Assembly: GCA_026929865.2 (NCBI GenBank)
Contig: CM049402.1
Span: 7,931,001 to 7,995,000, forward strand
Reading direction: 5' to 3'
Length of the DNA: 64,000 nucleotides
Source of the DNA: Hyperoplus lanceolatus
Taxonomy: Eukaryota; Chordata; Actinopteri; Uranoscopiformes; Ammodytidae
Part shown: positions 15,536 to 27,984 of the stretch, one piece after another
How positions within the stretch are numbered: the stretch's first letter is position 1
How the letters are laid out: each line of letters starts with the position of its first letter
The notes under the pieces: model-generated
Seen by the model: the letters and a program-made list of their open reading frames with translations, nothing else
The model's database searches: none
What the model was told of the DNA's origin: nothing
Translations under genes and position numbers: made by a program

Positions 15536-16059
15536 AACACAATACTGTATTGATGGAGAAGGCAGTGCTAGCCCCTCAGGCTCCTACATGCTCTCTCCAG
15601 TTCTCCACTATACTACATCCTTCTATTAGCCAAGTCTCCTCCCATGTAATTAGCAGCGATGATGTTTTTCTGTGTTAGCGTGGACTCGTCCTGTTATTGC
15701 CCTCAAGAGAGGATTGAAGGAGGCAAAATGGGGCCTGTTTGCCTCCTAATGCGTTTTTAACTGGTCGCAAAGAAGAGTGAAAAAGAAGCAAAGCCATTAG
15801 CCATCTAGGACCTCCCAGCTCCCAGTCATTAGTGTCACACAGGAGGGCTTGTTGCGCATCTTCTCCTAGCAACCACCCTCTCAGCTCATGGCTGTGTTTG
15901 TGTGTTGATAGTACGGTGTGCATTTGGAGAGGTCAACTGCCTGTTCAGCACATTTGTGCGACACAAGGGAGTGCCTCTAGTAGATTGATCCAATGTGCCC
16001 CCACCAATACCAAACTAGCACTGACCCACATGACCAAAAGGCCCAACACTGTAAAAATG

Positions 16060-16165
16060 AAAAGGCTTTAAAGAAACTGCCTACATTTGAGACAACTAGT
16101 TATATCTTTGGTAGATATTATCATTCATATTGTAATGTTACTTCAAGTTTTGATTTATAGGTTAT
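16060..16165 (+). repeat. Short interspersed repeat, family C (copy 3)
   Basis: Reads aaactgcctacatttgagac followed by aactagttatatctttggta, the best preserved of three related copies (1852, 3027). Function and origin unknown. Confidence 0.4.
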
Positions 16166-16858
16166 GATCAGAACACACTGCCTCCTCAAACTAAAGTGAA
16201 AGTGTGGATTTGTGTTGGAGGTCCCCATCTCCTTCTGTCCTCAAACCTATCATTTTGAGTTGTACCACCTTCATTTTTTAAGTAAGACAAACTTTACACA
16301 AGAAACTCAATACAGATCATTTACATATATTGATATAGTTTACAGCAAGATGACATCTTTTTTGTTTACTTTACTAAAAGACCCTTTGTTTTGTTTTTGA
16401 AGTTGAAATGTTTACAATATAATACTCATCCAACCTGTCCTCCAAAAGTCCACATCAGCAACAAAGCAAAAACAAAATAAACAGAGCCTGAATGTACTGG
16501 CATGCAGATCCAAAAGCAGACGTGGCATTGAAGCTGAGAAGACGTAAACAAGCACAGGGCCACAGATGCTCGCAGCAGCTACATGCAAAGGATGAACAAA
16601 AAACCAGTAGCCCGCAGACAACATCTGATTCAGAGTCAGTGTTATGTCCTGACAATGTTGTAAAAATGACTCATTGTGATAATCTGTGTCACTCTCACAC
16701 ATGCCGTATGTCTATTCACGCTGTTGTCTTGGAATCTGGGCTTGTTTATATCAAGGCACATTTCACCAATTACATAAAGATGAGACAGAAAAAAAAAAAT
16801 AAAAATGCTGTTGGGATATATCAGTTTTCTTTTGTTGTAATCATTGAATGAATCAATA

Positions 16859-17073
16859 TTAAAGGTATAGTCAGCGATTCTGGAGAATGCTTGTTGTCAA
16901 AATCAGTCAAACACATAGCATACTAGGCTCTGTAAACGAGGATGTTGCTAGCTATGGTGGACCCAATCTGTTTATACCCTTTGTTTATATACCCATTTAC
17001 AGAGCCAAGGCTGTAATAACACCAGATTTTTTTCGTAGCAGATCGTGAGGTCATATTCATTGAATTTGACCAA
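16859..17073 (+). mobile_element. Foldback MITE, family A (copy 2, right end lost)
   Basis: Starts TTAAAGGTATAGTCAGCGAT and continues with tctggagaatgcttgttg and the internal ctctgtaaac and tttacagagcc blocks that mark the family. The right terminus is degraded. Confidence 0.65.
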
Positions 17074-17091
17074 AAATTACTATATAAACTG

Positions 17092-17093
<2 letters not shown>

Positions 17094-17131
<38 letters not shown>
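17094..17131. repeat. (TC)n microsatellite
   Basis: About 19 TC units, adjoining the decayed end of the MITE at 16859. Confidence 0.95.
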
Positions 17132-17133
<2 letters not shown>

Positions 17134-17699
17134 GTGGACACAGCAGACAGGCCCATAGGAAACACACATCGCAGCCCAGTGAGGATGTTTTGTTTGTCGG
17201 GAAGACCCCCTCAAAAAAAAAGAAGAAAAAAAATCACAGGACACTTTGTGCTCAGGAAGAGATAAAATGGGAACACAGAATCCTTTCCCAGTCTCATCCA
17301 GATTGTCTGTCTCACTGTCTCTCTGTTTCCTTGCTCTGTTTGCTAATCCCTTTTTTCCTTCTACGTAAACTCATTCCTGCTCTCCTCTGCTCCCTCGCTT
17401 CCTACTTTTATTCCCAAATTAGGAGCAAAGTGACGATCCAGCTGGTTGAGAGACAAAGGGATCACCCACCCACACAGACAGAGCCAGGCCCAGGGCAGGC
17501 TGCCATGTTAGAGCTGCCTGAGGTAACAACAGAACCACGGGAACCGGCAAAGGGTCAAATCACTGCCTCAAGGTTGACACAAAAGTCTGGTACTCTCAGG
17601 GAACATTCTTTTATTTTAGTTTTCCCCCTTCTTCTTTCATGGCAAGAGTTTCATAATGAATAGCACAAGCTCACTGAAAAATGATATTGATGTCAAACC

Positions 17700-18444
17700 T
17701 TGCACAAGGAATCTAAGATTTGGAGTTTAGTTTCCCCACATCTGCATTACTGTGCTGAAATATGGGGAAACACTTACAAAGGTACATTGCACCCGTTGGA
17801 TATTCTTCAAAAGAAAGCAATACGAATTATTTACCAAGCCAATTACAGGGCATACACTAATAACTTTTTTTTTGAAGGTAGAATTCTCAAATTACGTGAT
17901 GTGATAAATTACCACACAGTACAAATTATTTACAAGGCTTAAAAAAAAGCCTTCCTAACAGTTTACAAGTAATGTTTGAAGACAGAGAAGTTTCGCATGA
18001 TTTAAGAAGAAAAGGTAAATTCACTGAGAAAAATATACTGACCACACTTAAATCCTTTTCGATTTCTGTAAAGGTAAGCTGTGGAATGGACTTGATGAAG
18101 TTGTCACAGGGAGTTGCAGTTTGCGCAATTTCAAAGCAAATTATGTTTCAAAAATTATTGAAAATTACAGACTAATAAACGGAGCACAATGTGAATGTCA
18201 CTTTCATAACAATATTGTAACGAATAATACAGGCCAGCAGACAGACTTGTTTTTGAATACTTTTGCATAAGTGTTTAGACTACCAGTTAAGAAATGGAAC
18301 AGGCCAAATACAAGGCCACTTCACACTTTATACACTTGGCATTGTCACAGAAAAACTGAACTGTGCTGAACTGATCTTAAAAGCTGAAGCAATTAGATTA
18401 AAATTGACTGTGTATTGGACTGCAGATTCTTAAAAAAAAATGTG

Positions 18445-18513
<69 letters not shown>

Positions 18514-18515
18514 AC

Positions 18516-18551
<36 letters not shown>

Positions 18552-18775
18552 ATTATATATATATATATATATATAAAATTGTTTTATTTTTATTTTCTGT
18601 AACAGTAACTGTATATCTGAATCTGAATTTGATGAAAATGGGGGTGGGACCTGATAAGCCTTTGGCTTCTTCCGTCTCCCTTCGGACAACACAAAGTATG
18701 ATGTATGAATATTTGCAAGAGAAAATTGTGTATTGTTCGAAAGAATAATAATAAATAAATAAAAGATTAAAATAG
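17700..18775 (+). mobile_element. LINE ORF2 C-terminal plus 3' end, split by TA microsatellite
   Basis: The frame from about 17720 reads SPHLHYCAEIWGNTYKGTLH then DILQKKAIRIIYQA and VINYHTVQIIYKA. This is the classic C-terminal stretch of fish LINE ORF2 (the usual form is WGNTYKxNLxxLxxLQKKAIRII). A frameshift near 17944 leads to a second frame (MFEDREVSHDLRRKGKF). The 3' end at about 18600-18775 has aagcctttggcttcttccgt and ends in an AATAAATAAAAG tail. The (TA)n tract 18448-18573 has expanded inside the 3' part. 5'-truncated, inactive. Confidence 0.7.
18448..18573. repeat. (TA)n microsatellite cluster
   Basis: Three TA runs separated by short A-rich interruptions; self-complementary, probably length-variable. 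Confidence 0.95.
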
Positions 18776-20980
18776 AAAGGAATCAGGATGTGTGTGCTGT
18801 ATGGATGAGCAAGTGATGCAATCTGCTCTTTGGAATGTTCCCAAAAGACAGAGAGGAAAACTATCATAGTGAGATATACTTTTCATTGTGTGGGTTTTAA
18901 CAGTATAGTGGCACAACTAGAACCTACTTCGTGTATGGCGCACTAGCGGTCACGCCACACTTTTTAGCCACAGGTTTCACAACAGGCCACTAAAAACAGG
19001 AGAGAGAGAGAGAAAGAAAAAAACAGAAGCAGTTTCATCACGTCACAGTGCCTGTGTGTACCTCAGTACTATACTGCTGTATTTCAAGGGCGAAATTGTG
19101 CCAACACTTTCACACATACACTGTTGAATGTGGAGTCTCGGGGCCAACTCGCAGAGGGAATAGAGCTAGTGACACGGACGCCTGAAATTTCACACACTAT
19201 ATCCATGTATCTCCATCATGCTTGCACTAATGACTGACCTTGACCCTCCCGTGTTGCTGTAGTATAGTGGGCTGACTTGAGGGGGGAGAGGGGGGGAGGC
19301 AGAGATAGAGAGAGGAATGCTGTCTGTGACTGTGTTTGTTTGGGCTGTACAGACACTGACTGCAGGGCAGGCAAAACCGTATTGTCCCTGGGTTCTGACT
19401 GAGGACGCGTCATGCATTCCATCCAGACTGCAACGGAAATATATTCCATTCTCCAGGAAGGGAGGAGGAGAGGTGCATAAATCTTTCAGCAGTTTTTTGC
19501 AAAGCTCATCAGCTATGCTTTTATCTAGGCCAGTCTGAGATCAGGTTTAGAAAGGACTTATACTAAGGCAATTAGCAAGTGATAATCTCTTGTTTAAAAA
19601 ACAACTTATGAGTCACGCTTTATGGAAGAGCATGTGACACATATGCACCTGTTTATTTATTCACATTTATTAACAGACAACACACGTGTCTAATGGTGCA
19701 AAGTCTATGCAAGCACAGTGTTGGAACTGGATTTTAGACTCAATCTGTTACAAGATGTGTCACTGTAAGTGGTAATTAGGTCAATTAGCGGCAATAGAAT
19801 AAGGATTTTGTTATCTTCTACAGAAGAGTATCTGTATCCGTTCAAGCTACCACTGCATTTAACACGGACGACAAGTGAGATCAGTTAAGAAGAAAAAAAA
19901 AAATATATATATATAGCCATTATTCAAAAATAAATCATATTAAGCGGCATATGACAGTGGATGGAAAGGACACTTATGTATAAATATACAAACGTTTCCA
20001 TGTTCTGCTTGTCGCAAATGTTTGTTTAGATATAAATGTGAATGTAACAATAGTACTCAATATCTCTTTGATATGTCTTTGTTTTTTATTGACAAGGTGG
20101 AAGTATGTATGAAATGTTCAATGTCTTGTCTTTGTCTCATCTTCTGTGTGGACCCCAGGAAGAATACTGTAGTTGTTAATACGGTAATAACTAGTGGCTA
20201 TCTTAAATTAAGATATTACAATTAATACAAATATCTATCCTTTTTTAAATTGGTTCCATCCATGCTTTATTTTCTGGTCAACAGCTCGTAAAAATTAATT
20301 AATGAACAGGGGATAGCAAGGGGAGAGAAAGAGAAAAAGCAGATGGGAGATGGTGTCTGAGGGTGCTGTTGAACATTTAATACGAAGTACAATTTGTTTT
20401 TCTAAGGACGTCTCCTTTTAATGGGGGAACGGTAAGAGATAAGATGTGAGCGGGTTTGCCTTGAGATTGAGTGGTATTGTCAGAGAAAAAATTTAAAATG
20501 TAAACCGCAGTGAAGCGAGGGGGCCATGAAGCACTTTCCTCATGGTTTGTACTGAATGCCATCAGATGCCGAGCAAAAGCAAACAGTCGGTTATGAATGG
20601 AAAATACCAGCGGAATAGAAAGAAAACATCTTTTATTTGACAAAATCAATATGCTTTTTTTTTCTTTTTTTACACCTTTCATTTCAGTGTGCAGGTCTAA
20701 CATATTGACTCAGATGTCAAAAGCACTTCATCACACCCAAAACACAACAATAAGTTTTTTTCTTCTAGACATTTTCAGAATACATGGTGTCTGTCACTGT
20801 CAAAAAGTACACCTTAACACGGCCTAGCTATACTGCTTCGGTGACTGCTTCCCAGCCCAAAATTGGCTTTATATATTCCACCCTCTTCTTTTCATCCGAT
20901 TGAAAGGCCTTCAGTATGTGTTGTAGTCTGAGGTATGTGATGTGCAGACCTGTCCTGAGGCTGGAAAACGACCCTCTTTC
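18776..20980. other. Intergenic, nothing recognised
   Basis: No gene, RNA or clear element seen. Short open frames here have no codon bias or family likeness. Confidence 0.45.
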
Positions 20981-21237
20981 TTAAAAGGTAGAGTCTGGAG
21001 AACGCTTGTTGTCAACATCCCTTTTTGTCGAAATCAGTGTCCGTTCAATTCTCCTCACTATCTGCTACCTGTCTGTACTGTGTGTGTACGTGCTGAGAAA
21101 AATCTGGCCTAGGCTCTGTAAACTGGTGTGTAAACAAAGGGGGCCCCATCGCAGCTAAAAAAGCACACACAAGTATAAGGAGATATTCACTGATATTGAC
21201 AACAAGCGTTCTCCAGAATTACTGACTACACCTTTAA
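20981..21237 (+). mobile_element. Foldback MITE, family A (copy 3, both ends present)
   Basis: Left end TTAAAAGGTAGAGTCTGGAG and right end CAGAATTACTGACTACACCT then TTAA. The arms share the gagaacgcttgttgtcaa / ttgacaacaagcgttctc inverted core. 257 bp, no coding capacity. Confidence 0.75.
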
Positions 21238-21384
21238 CTCGCTCCTGTATAACTGAAGTTATACCCGCTCACTGTAAATTGCTGTTACAATGCCCTTTGC
21301 TGCTGTAGTGAAAAAGCAATGGGCTTTGGCTCTGCTGCCATACACCTTATGAGTACTCACTTGTAGTAATAGGAGTGAGGGCTA

Positions 21385-21490
21385 TCATCAAATATGCAAG
21401 AGCTCCAGCTAATACAGAACCGAGTATTAAGAATAACATTATGGTTGACAGAACACTCAAAACGTGATCCGCTAAGGTGATTACTACATA
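21385..21490 (+). mobile_element. Possible small LINE ORF2 fragment
   Basis: One frame reads NMQELQLIQNRVLRITLW, resembling the LQxIQNRxLRI motif of fish LINE ORF2 tails. Very short, so tentative. Confidence 0.3.
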
Positions 21491-22135
21491 ATGTTTTTTT
21501 TTTTATATATTTTATTTTAATAGAAACTTGATGTCAGCCATGTACCAAGGAGCGCTCTCTCTCCACTGTCAAAATGCTCTTAAGTGTGTAATTGAGCAAA
21601 TAAATTAAAGAAGCACAATGAGCCAATGGACAGAGCGGTGGGTTGTGAGTGAGTGACGTAACACCTTCCATCTCGCCTGAGTGGGTGATTAAAAATACTG
21701 AATATGCTCCATTGCACGATCAATACACACACACACACACACACACTTCATCTGGCAACATTATTTTCCTTTATGTCAACCAGATCTCTTGTAATTTGAG
21801 CTTTTTCTGAGCATTTTGTGCTGGGTGTGCTTATTCATTGGAAAATAAAGCTCCACACTCCTACAACCTACTTTTCAATTTCTATAATGCAATTTTTTTC
21901 TTCTTGTCCATGTGCCAGTATTATTATCATAACCCAATCATCCAAACATTCAACTTTTCTGAACAGATAAACTATTCTATGGCACGTTCCCCATCACATC
22001 ATAAAAACTGAAAATTAAAATTTGATTTTTTTTTTTGTTAAACAGACACACACATCTCTCTTGTGCTTGGGCTGCTCGGGTCCCTCAAGGCTGATAAGAT
22101 GTCCAATTATTTGGTAAATTAAGTTCAGAGGAGGC

Positions 22136-22138
<3 letters not shown>

Positions 22139-22189
<51 letters not shown>

Positions 22190-22213
22190 GAGAGAGAGAG
22201 GGAGAGAGAGGGA
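22139..22213. repeat. (AG)n microsatellite
   Basis: Long AG run with a few GG interruptions near its right end. Confidence 0.95.
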
Positions 22214-22336
22214 GTCCGATTCTGCAGGCAAAGTATAGCACTGTATATCATGGGCCACACTTTGAAGCCCTTTCCCTTGTAACGCCCCCTTTATGACTGC
22301 TTCAGTAGTCACATAGACAGACCCGGGGACCCTTAT

Positions 22337-22674
22337 TTAAAGGTGTTGTCAGTGATTCTAGAGAACGCTTGTTGTCAAAATAAATTTTTGTGAAAATCAG
22401 TGACTATCACCTCACGATTCCGCTACCTGTCTGTACTGTAAGTGTTCTACAGTGTTACTACACAGCCTGGGCTCTGTTAACTGGTGTGTAAACAAAGGCT
22501 ATGTAAACAAAAGGGGCCAAACCTAGCTAGCAACATGCCCGTTCACAGAGGCTAGGCGGTGTTAACACTGGATTTTCTTTCCGCTCACAGGTAGCTGACT
22601 GAGAGGAGATATTCACTGATTTTGACAAATAGTCATTTTGACAAGAATCATTATCCAGAATCGCTGACTCAACC
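22337..22674 (+). mobile_element. Foldback MITE, family A (copy 4)
   Basis: Starts TTAAAGGTGTTGTCAGTGAT and ends near ccagaatcgctgactcaacc, where the last bases have diverged from CCTTTAA. It keeps internal landmarks (ctgtctgtactgtaag, tgtgtaaacaaagg, agatattcactgat). It lies downstream of kctd12 and may fall in its 3' UTR. Confidence 0.7.
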
Positions 22675-23119
22675 GTTCACGAAAATGAGCTCTTGGCTAG
22701 AGTTTTGTGCTTGACCAAGGCAGATGCAATATATACTGTAGAATACAAAAGGGAAAGAGTACATTGACGGTGTAGGTCTCTGCAGGAGAGACTGTAGGGG
22801 TTTGCCGTGGTCGAATGGACTGGGGGGCACTATGATGAAGCAAAGGGGCAAAAACTGGCCCTGAGGATGATGGGTAATGAAGTTCTGGGGATGAAGAAGG
22901 GGAAGGGGCTGCAGAAAAGTCAGAGCAGCTGCTTGGGTTCAGTTCTCGGGACAAAAAGCTGGACGCTGTAGAAAGATATGGAAGGGGCAGAAGAACATCT
23001 ACGGTACATCTACTGGAGCAGGAGCCTTCAGAGAAGCTGGAGGAGAGGGGTTGGTGGGGGGGCACTTGGAGAGGTTTTTTAGGGGGGGTACCGGGGTGGG
23101 GAACAAAGCCGACATAGTC

Positions 23120-24091
<972 letters not shown>

Positions 24092-24510
24092 TTAGTGAGG
24101 CCTGTTGCCTGTCAATGGCTGCAGGTCCAGTGCTGCGTCGGATCAACTGCGGCGCACAATTGGTATGCGCGCAAGAAAGGCTGGCAGCCGCTCTCAAAGA
24201 AAGACCGTCAGAAACAAAGCCAAAAATATCACAAAAAAGCAAACTCTAGATCTAACTACAGCATTCCACCATTATTCCTAAAACATAGAGTGGAGTATTT
24301 CAGGCAGCGTTGAATGTTATGGCACCGTTTATGTCCACGTCCTTTACGCGCAAATAGATGTGATATCCTGAGATTGAAGAAACGCTGCTTTTGCCAGCAG
24401 CAGGAAATGCGCGATTTGCACAACAGTCCATAACATAACGGCTTTATCTCTCTCTCTTACTCTAGTGTCGGTCGCTTGTCCTGGCGCAAACAGGATCAGG
24501 TGGCCCAACT

Positions 24511-24639
24511 TCAATTAGACAATCCATAGTTGGTGAGTTCCGTGGGGACCCCGCAGACGTAAAGCCAGGAGATGAAGAGGCAGAGGAAGGTGTAGTAGGA
24601 GGCGAGGAAGGTGTACAAAAAGAACTCGCTCTTTTCCAT
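24511..24639 (-). CDS. Candidate 42-residue membrane micropeptide (upstream ORF of kctd12)
   Basis: A complete ORF, ATG at 24639 to TGA at 24511, on the same strand as kctd12 and 533 bases upstream of its start. The ATG has G at -3 and G at +4, a favourable context. The product begins MEKSEFFLYTF, then has about 25 hydrophobic/aromatic residues (LASYYTFLCLFISWLYVCGV) fitting one membrane span, and a short polar tail ending LTNYGLSN. In 33 of 41 codons after Met the third base is G or C, and codons 8-24 are all G/C-ending. That is a coding-like signature in otherwise mixed sequence. A donor-like AGA|GTAAGA lies at 24461/24460, so the ORF could sit in a 5' leader exon spliced to kctd12. I do not recognise the peptide. 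It could be a conserved micropeptide, a translated regulatory uORF, or chance. Confidence 0.5.
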   Translation of the reverse strand: MEKSEFFLYTFLASYYTFLCLFISWLYVCGVPTELTNYGLSN

Positions 24640-24860
24640 CACTGGCGCTTCCAACGTGCGCCGGGTGGGTAAGCCGCTCGGTGGCTCCGCTCCTCTCTAG
24701 TGTCAGCCTGTATCTGCAGCAACCTAACGGAGGATACAGTAATATTTACCACGGGAAACCACGCCTACCCCATCGGTGACGCGCATAGACATTATAATGT
24801 CTATGGTGACGCGCGCCTCTCTCTGCTGTGATCCGGGTCAAATTCTCCATACCTACGGCA
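24640..24860 (-). promoter_or_regulatory. Probable kctd12 promoter / 5' leader region
   Basis: GC-rich stretch just upstream of the micropeptide ORF on the kctd12 strand, with several CpGs and two GTGACGCG octamers that resemble a CRE half-site plus CpG. The octamers are target duplications of the 22-bp insertion at 24784. No certain TATA box. The start site is inferred from position only. Confidence 0.4.
24784..24805. mobile_element. 22-bp hAT-like micro-element with perfect 8-bp target duplication
   Basis: The palindrome CATAGACATTA / TAATGTCTATG consists only of the two outermost 11 bp of the hAT-like element at 7559-9242, joined head to head. GTGACGCG flanks it exactly on both sides (24776-24783 and 24806-24813). 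It is either an extreme internal deletion product or an ultra-short element that inserted as such. It lies in the presumed kctd12 promoter. Confidence 0.7.
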
Positions 24861-25417
24861 GTTAAAGTGTCCTTACTGTTATCTGTATCTGCTTAGAGGG
24901 TGGATGGGTAATAAAGTTTGGCGAATGTTCCTAAAGATTGTTTTTATTTATTAGGAATATACCATGACACAGGATCTATTTAGAAGATGAATAAAGCAAT
25001 TATCTTTAGTATTACAATCTTTTCTGAAATGTTTTAAATAAATTGCAAATTGTGCAACGCCTTACTAGTCATGTGTTGTATCCAGATGTTGAATCAAGCC
25101 AGACTTGAATGATTACCTTTTTACAACATATTACTGTAGTGTCCAATGTTGTGCAGAACATTTTTTGCAGAGAGCATTTTTTGTTAAAATAAAATATATA
25201 AGTACATCTTAAAAAATCATTATCTGCATGTTTTTAAGAACAAAATGTAGCCTGTCATAAATCAGACTATTTACAAAATATGAACAAATCCTTCTGAAAT
25301 ATGCATGCAGTGTCTCACCTTAAATCCATATGAAAATAAAAATATTACTATCATAAATGAGAAAGGCAACAGCAACTAAAATTCAGTGGTCCCCAACATG
25401 CAATCATGCATTCTGTC

Positions 25418-25420
25418 TGT

Positions 25421-25481
<61 letters not shown>

Positions 25482-25500
25482 TGAGTGAGTGAGTGTGTGC

Positions 25501-25553
<53 letters not shown>

Positions 25554-25568
25554 TGAGTGAGTGAGTGA

Positions 25569-25645
<77 letters not shown>

Positions 25646-25655
25646 CGTATGTGTG
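25418..25655. repeat. Compound (GT)n / (GTGA)n microsatellite, ~240 bp
   Basis: Three long GT runs separated by two GTGA blocks (around 25478-25494 and 25551-25574), suggesting duplication of a GT-GTGA module. Confidence 0.97.
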
Positions 25656-27153
25656 TTAATGTGCTAATTTCACTAAATAAACAGTGAGCTGAGAAACAAA
25701 CAAAATCCCCTTCCATTTCTTATTTTGCTGGGGTCTCATTAAAACCCAGCCACCGGCTCGGGGCATGGTTATGCATTTAATTCGGATGCATTTATTTGCA
25801 GGCACACTCCCAGTGATCAGTGCTGTCAAATCTCTCTGAGAATGATGGGAGAACAGTGACACCTAGTGAATACTCAAGAGGGAGTGTGTTTGGCCCATGG
25901 ATAGTATAATAAGGTTTGGCCATACTGTAACTGTGCTGAGTTTGATGCTAAGAGGCTGTATACACATGCATTGACCACAGTATTTTTAGTGTATGCCAAG
26001 TATTTCTTAATGTACAATTGTAACATCTGCCAGATTTCTATGATGACTATCTATTATTACCTGTTAATGCCCTTTTAAAAACCAAATGCTGCCATTTTGA
26101 GTGATGCTGACAACATTTCCTTGTGTTCTATGCTATCCAAGTGGAGGCTGTTGGTATGTCTTTACAGGAGAAGTTATACTAGCTGTCTTTTCCAGAGCTT
26201 TCAGTGATACCACACAGTTTACAGGGTCTACAGAGGAGGGTTTTGGCTCAGTTGTCATTAAAGGGATTACTGGACGTGCAAATTCAAAAGCTTTTATGAT
26301 TTCAAATAGCTGGACAGAACAATCTCAAGATCTACTTGTAAGCATTTGGGACTAATAGTTAATAATAATTAGGATTGGGGTACATGAGATGACTATTAGT
26401 CAAAGTGAACACACCATTGAAGAGCAGGGCTGAGTCAGAGAGACCTGCATAGCAAACAGGCTGCCAGGTATTTATGCGCTCTCCCTCTCTCCCTCCCTCT
26501 CTCTCTGCTGACATGTGTAGTCTAGCACACAGTACTTTCTGTGACTAATCAGCAGGCCATTTTCCCCCCTATCTCCAAGCATTCTGGCACTGATTTCCCT
26601 GAGGGCGAAGTCTCCAGCTGGCTCGTGACACTACAGCCTCAACAAACTATACGCGGGCCGCCACAGGATCTGGAAGAGGTAGAACGTGGCAGTTCTGCTG
26701 TCTGTCTGCCAGTCCATGACACGGTCCCACGTCCACTGGCTAAAAATATGCCAGAGCAATATGCTGCGTAATGGTTAAGCCAGGATTCCATGATGCAGTC
26801 CCAAACAAAATACCCAAATTGAATATAATATGCTGCTCTGATCCTATTCAAATGATTTGGAAATGAATAGCCTATACATAACTGAAATATCTGTGCACCA
26901 ACCGTCACCTTTTCCCTCACATACTCTAAAATCTGGGCACATTAGCAGCATTCCATGGAGTCTTTTTTTTCTTATTTTTACTGGCAGTTTCATCAGTCTA
27001 ATTACATCCCAACCACAGCCCATTGATCCTCAGAAATATGGACAAAATGACTACATCAAATAAATTGGTTTGACCTTGTGCAACAGCTGGATTATCCGTG
27101 CATAGCTGTCATTTTTCATCACATTGATGGCCTCGGGAGGCTGTTAGGTGGAT

Positions 27154-27156
<3 letters not shown>

Positions 27157-27215
<59 letters not shown>

Positions 27216-27222
27216 TGTGTGT
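27157..27222. repeat. (GT)n microsatellite
   Basis: About 32 GT units with one GTCT interruption near the end. Confidence 0.96.
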
Positions 27223-27984
27223 TGCTCGTCTGATTTAAAACAGACAGAGAGAGGTGAGAGAGGCAGTGGTTGAGCGTATTTTTTCTCACCGAAAAAAAGG
27301 GGGGGGGACTATATCACTGGAAAAAAGGCCTTTTCAAAAATATCTTCAATATGGGGTGTATTTCAATTGTAACATACAAATAATTCTGCCAATGGTACAA
27401 GTAGTAAATTCACTATTTTTACATTTTAAATAAGATACAATATTTAAGCCTCTCTAGATAGAAGAGTTCCTGAAATGATCTGGGAAAACCAATTTTGAGC
27501 TATATTTTACATCAGTAATATTGGAAAGTGTTATATATAAGCCTGCAATGGTCAAAAGCAATGTTCCTGCCCCAACTTTTACATGTCGTCACCCTCTTAA
27601 AATAATGGCCTAAGTCATATTTTCAAGTTGTTCAGAAAACAGAAAAAACTGAATCATATATAGAGTATATGATATTTATGAATCATTTAAAACAAAAAGG
27701 TTATGACAATAGATGACTATTGATATACAAATAAGGATGTCAGTCAATTGAGTAACATGAGAGGATAAAATGACTTAGGCCAATTTATGAACATGCCTTT
27801 GCGATTTACGCAATTTTGAACCTGACTTTGGCCAAATGAATTCTGGGATAAGTAAGGCAAAACAGTGCATTTCTTTTTTTCCCCAACTACTGTAACATAC
27901 CATGAGGAAGGGTATGCCACAAACATTTGAATATGCTAGTGGAGCACACAAAGACTCATGAGACAGAGGGAAGTTCGGCTGTGA

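Larger units (their letters stand above)
14581..16858. other. Intergenic with microsatellites
   Basis: No supportable gene. It contains the compound CA/TCAC tract (15398-15535) and a family C repeat (16060-16165). Confidence 0.5.
24861..27587. other. Intergenic between kctd12 and the 27.6-kb transposon
   Basis: AT-rich, no gene recognised. Contains the large GT/GTGA tract (25418-25655), a TC-rich patch near 26486-26507 and a (GT)n tract at 27157-27222. Confidence 0.5.

Noticed and set aside
22697-23065. Ser/Pro-rich minus-strand frame just downstream of kctd12
   Set aside because: Lies beyond the conserved YRE-stop end of KCTD12, with no splice acceptor that would join it in a known isoform; most likely 3' UTR.
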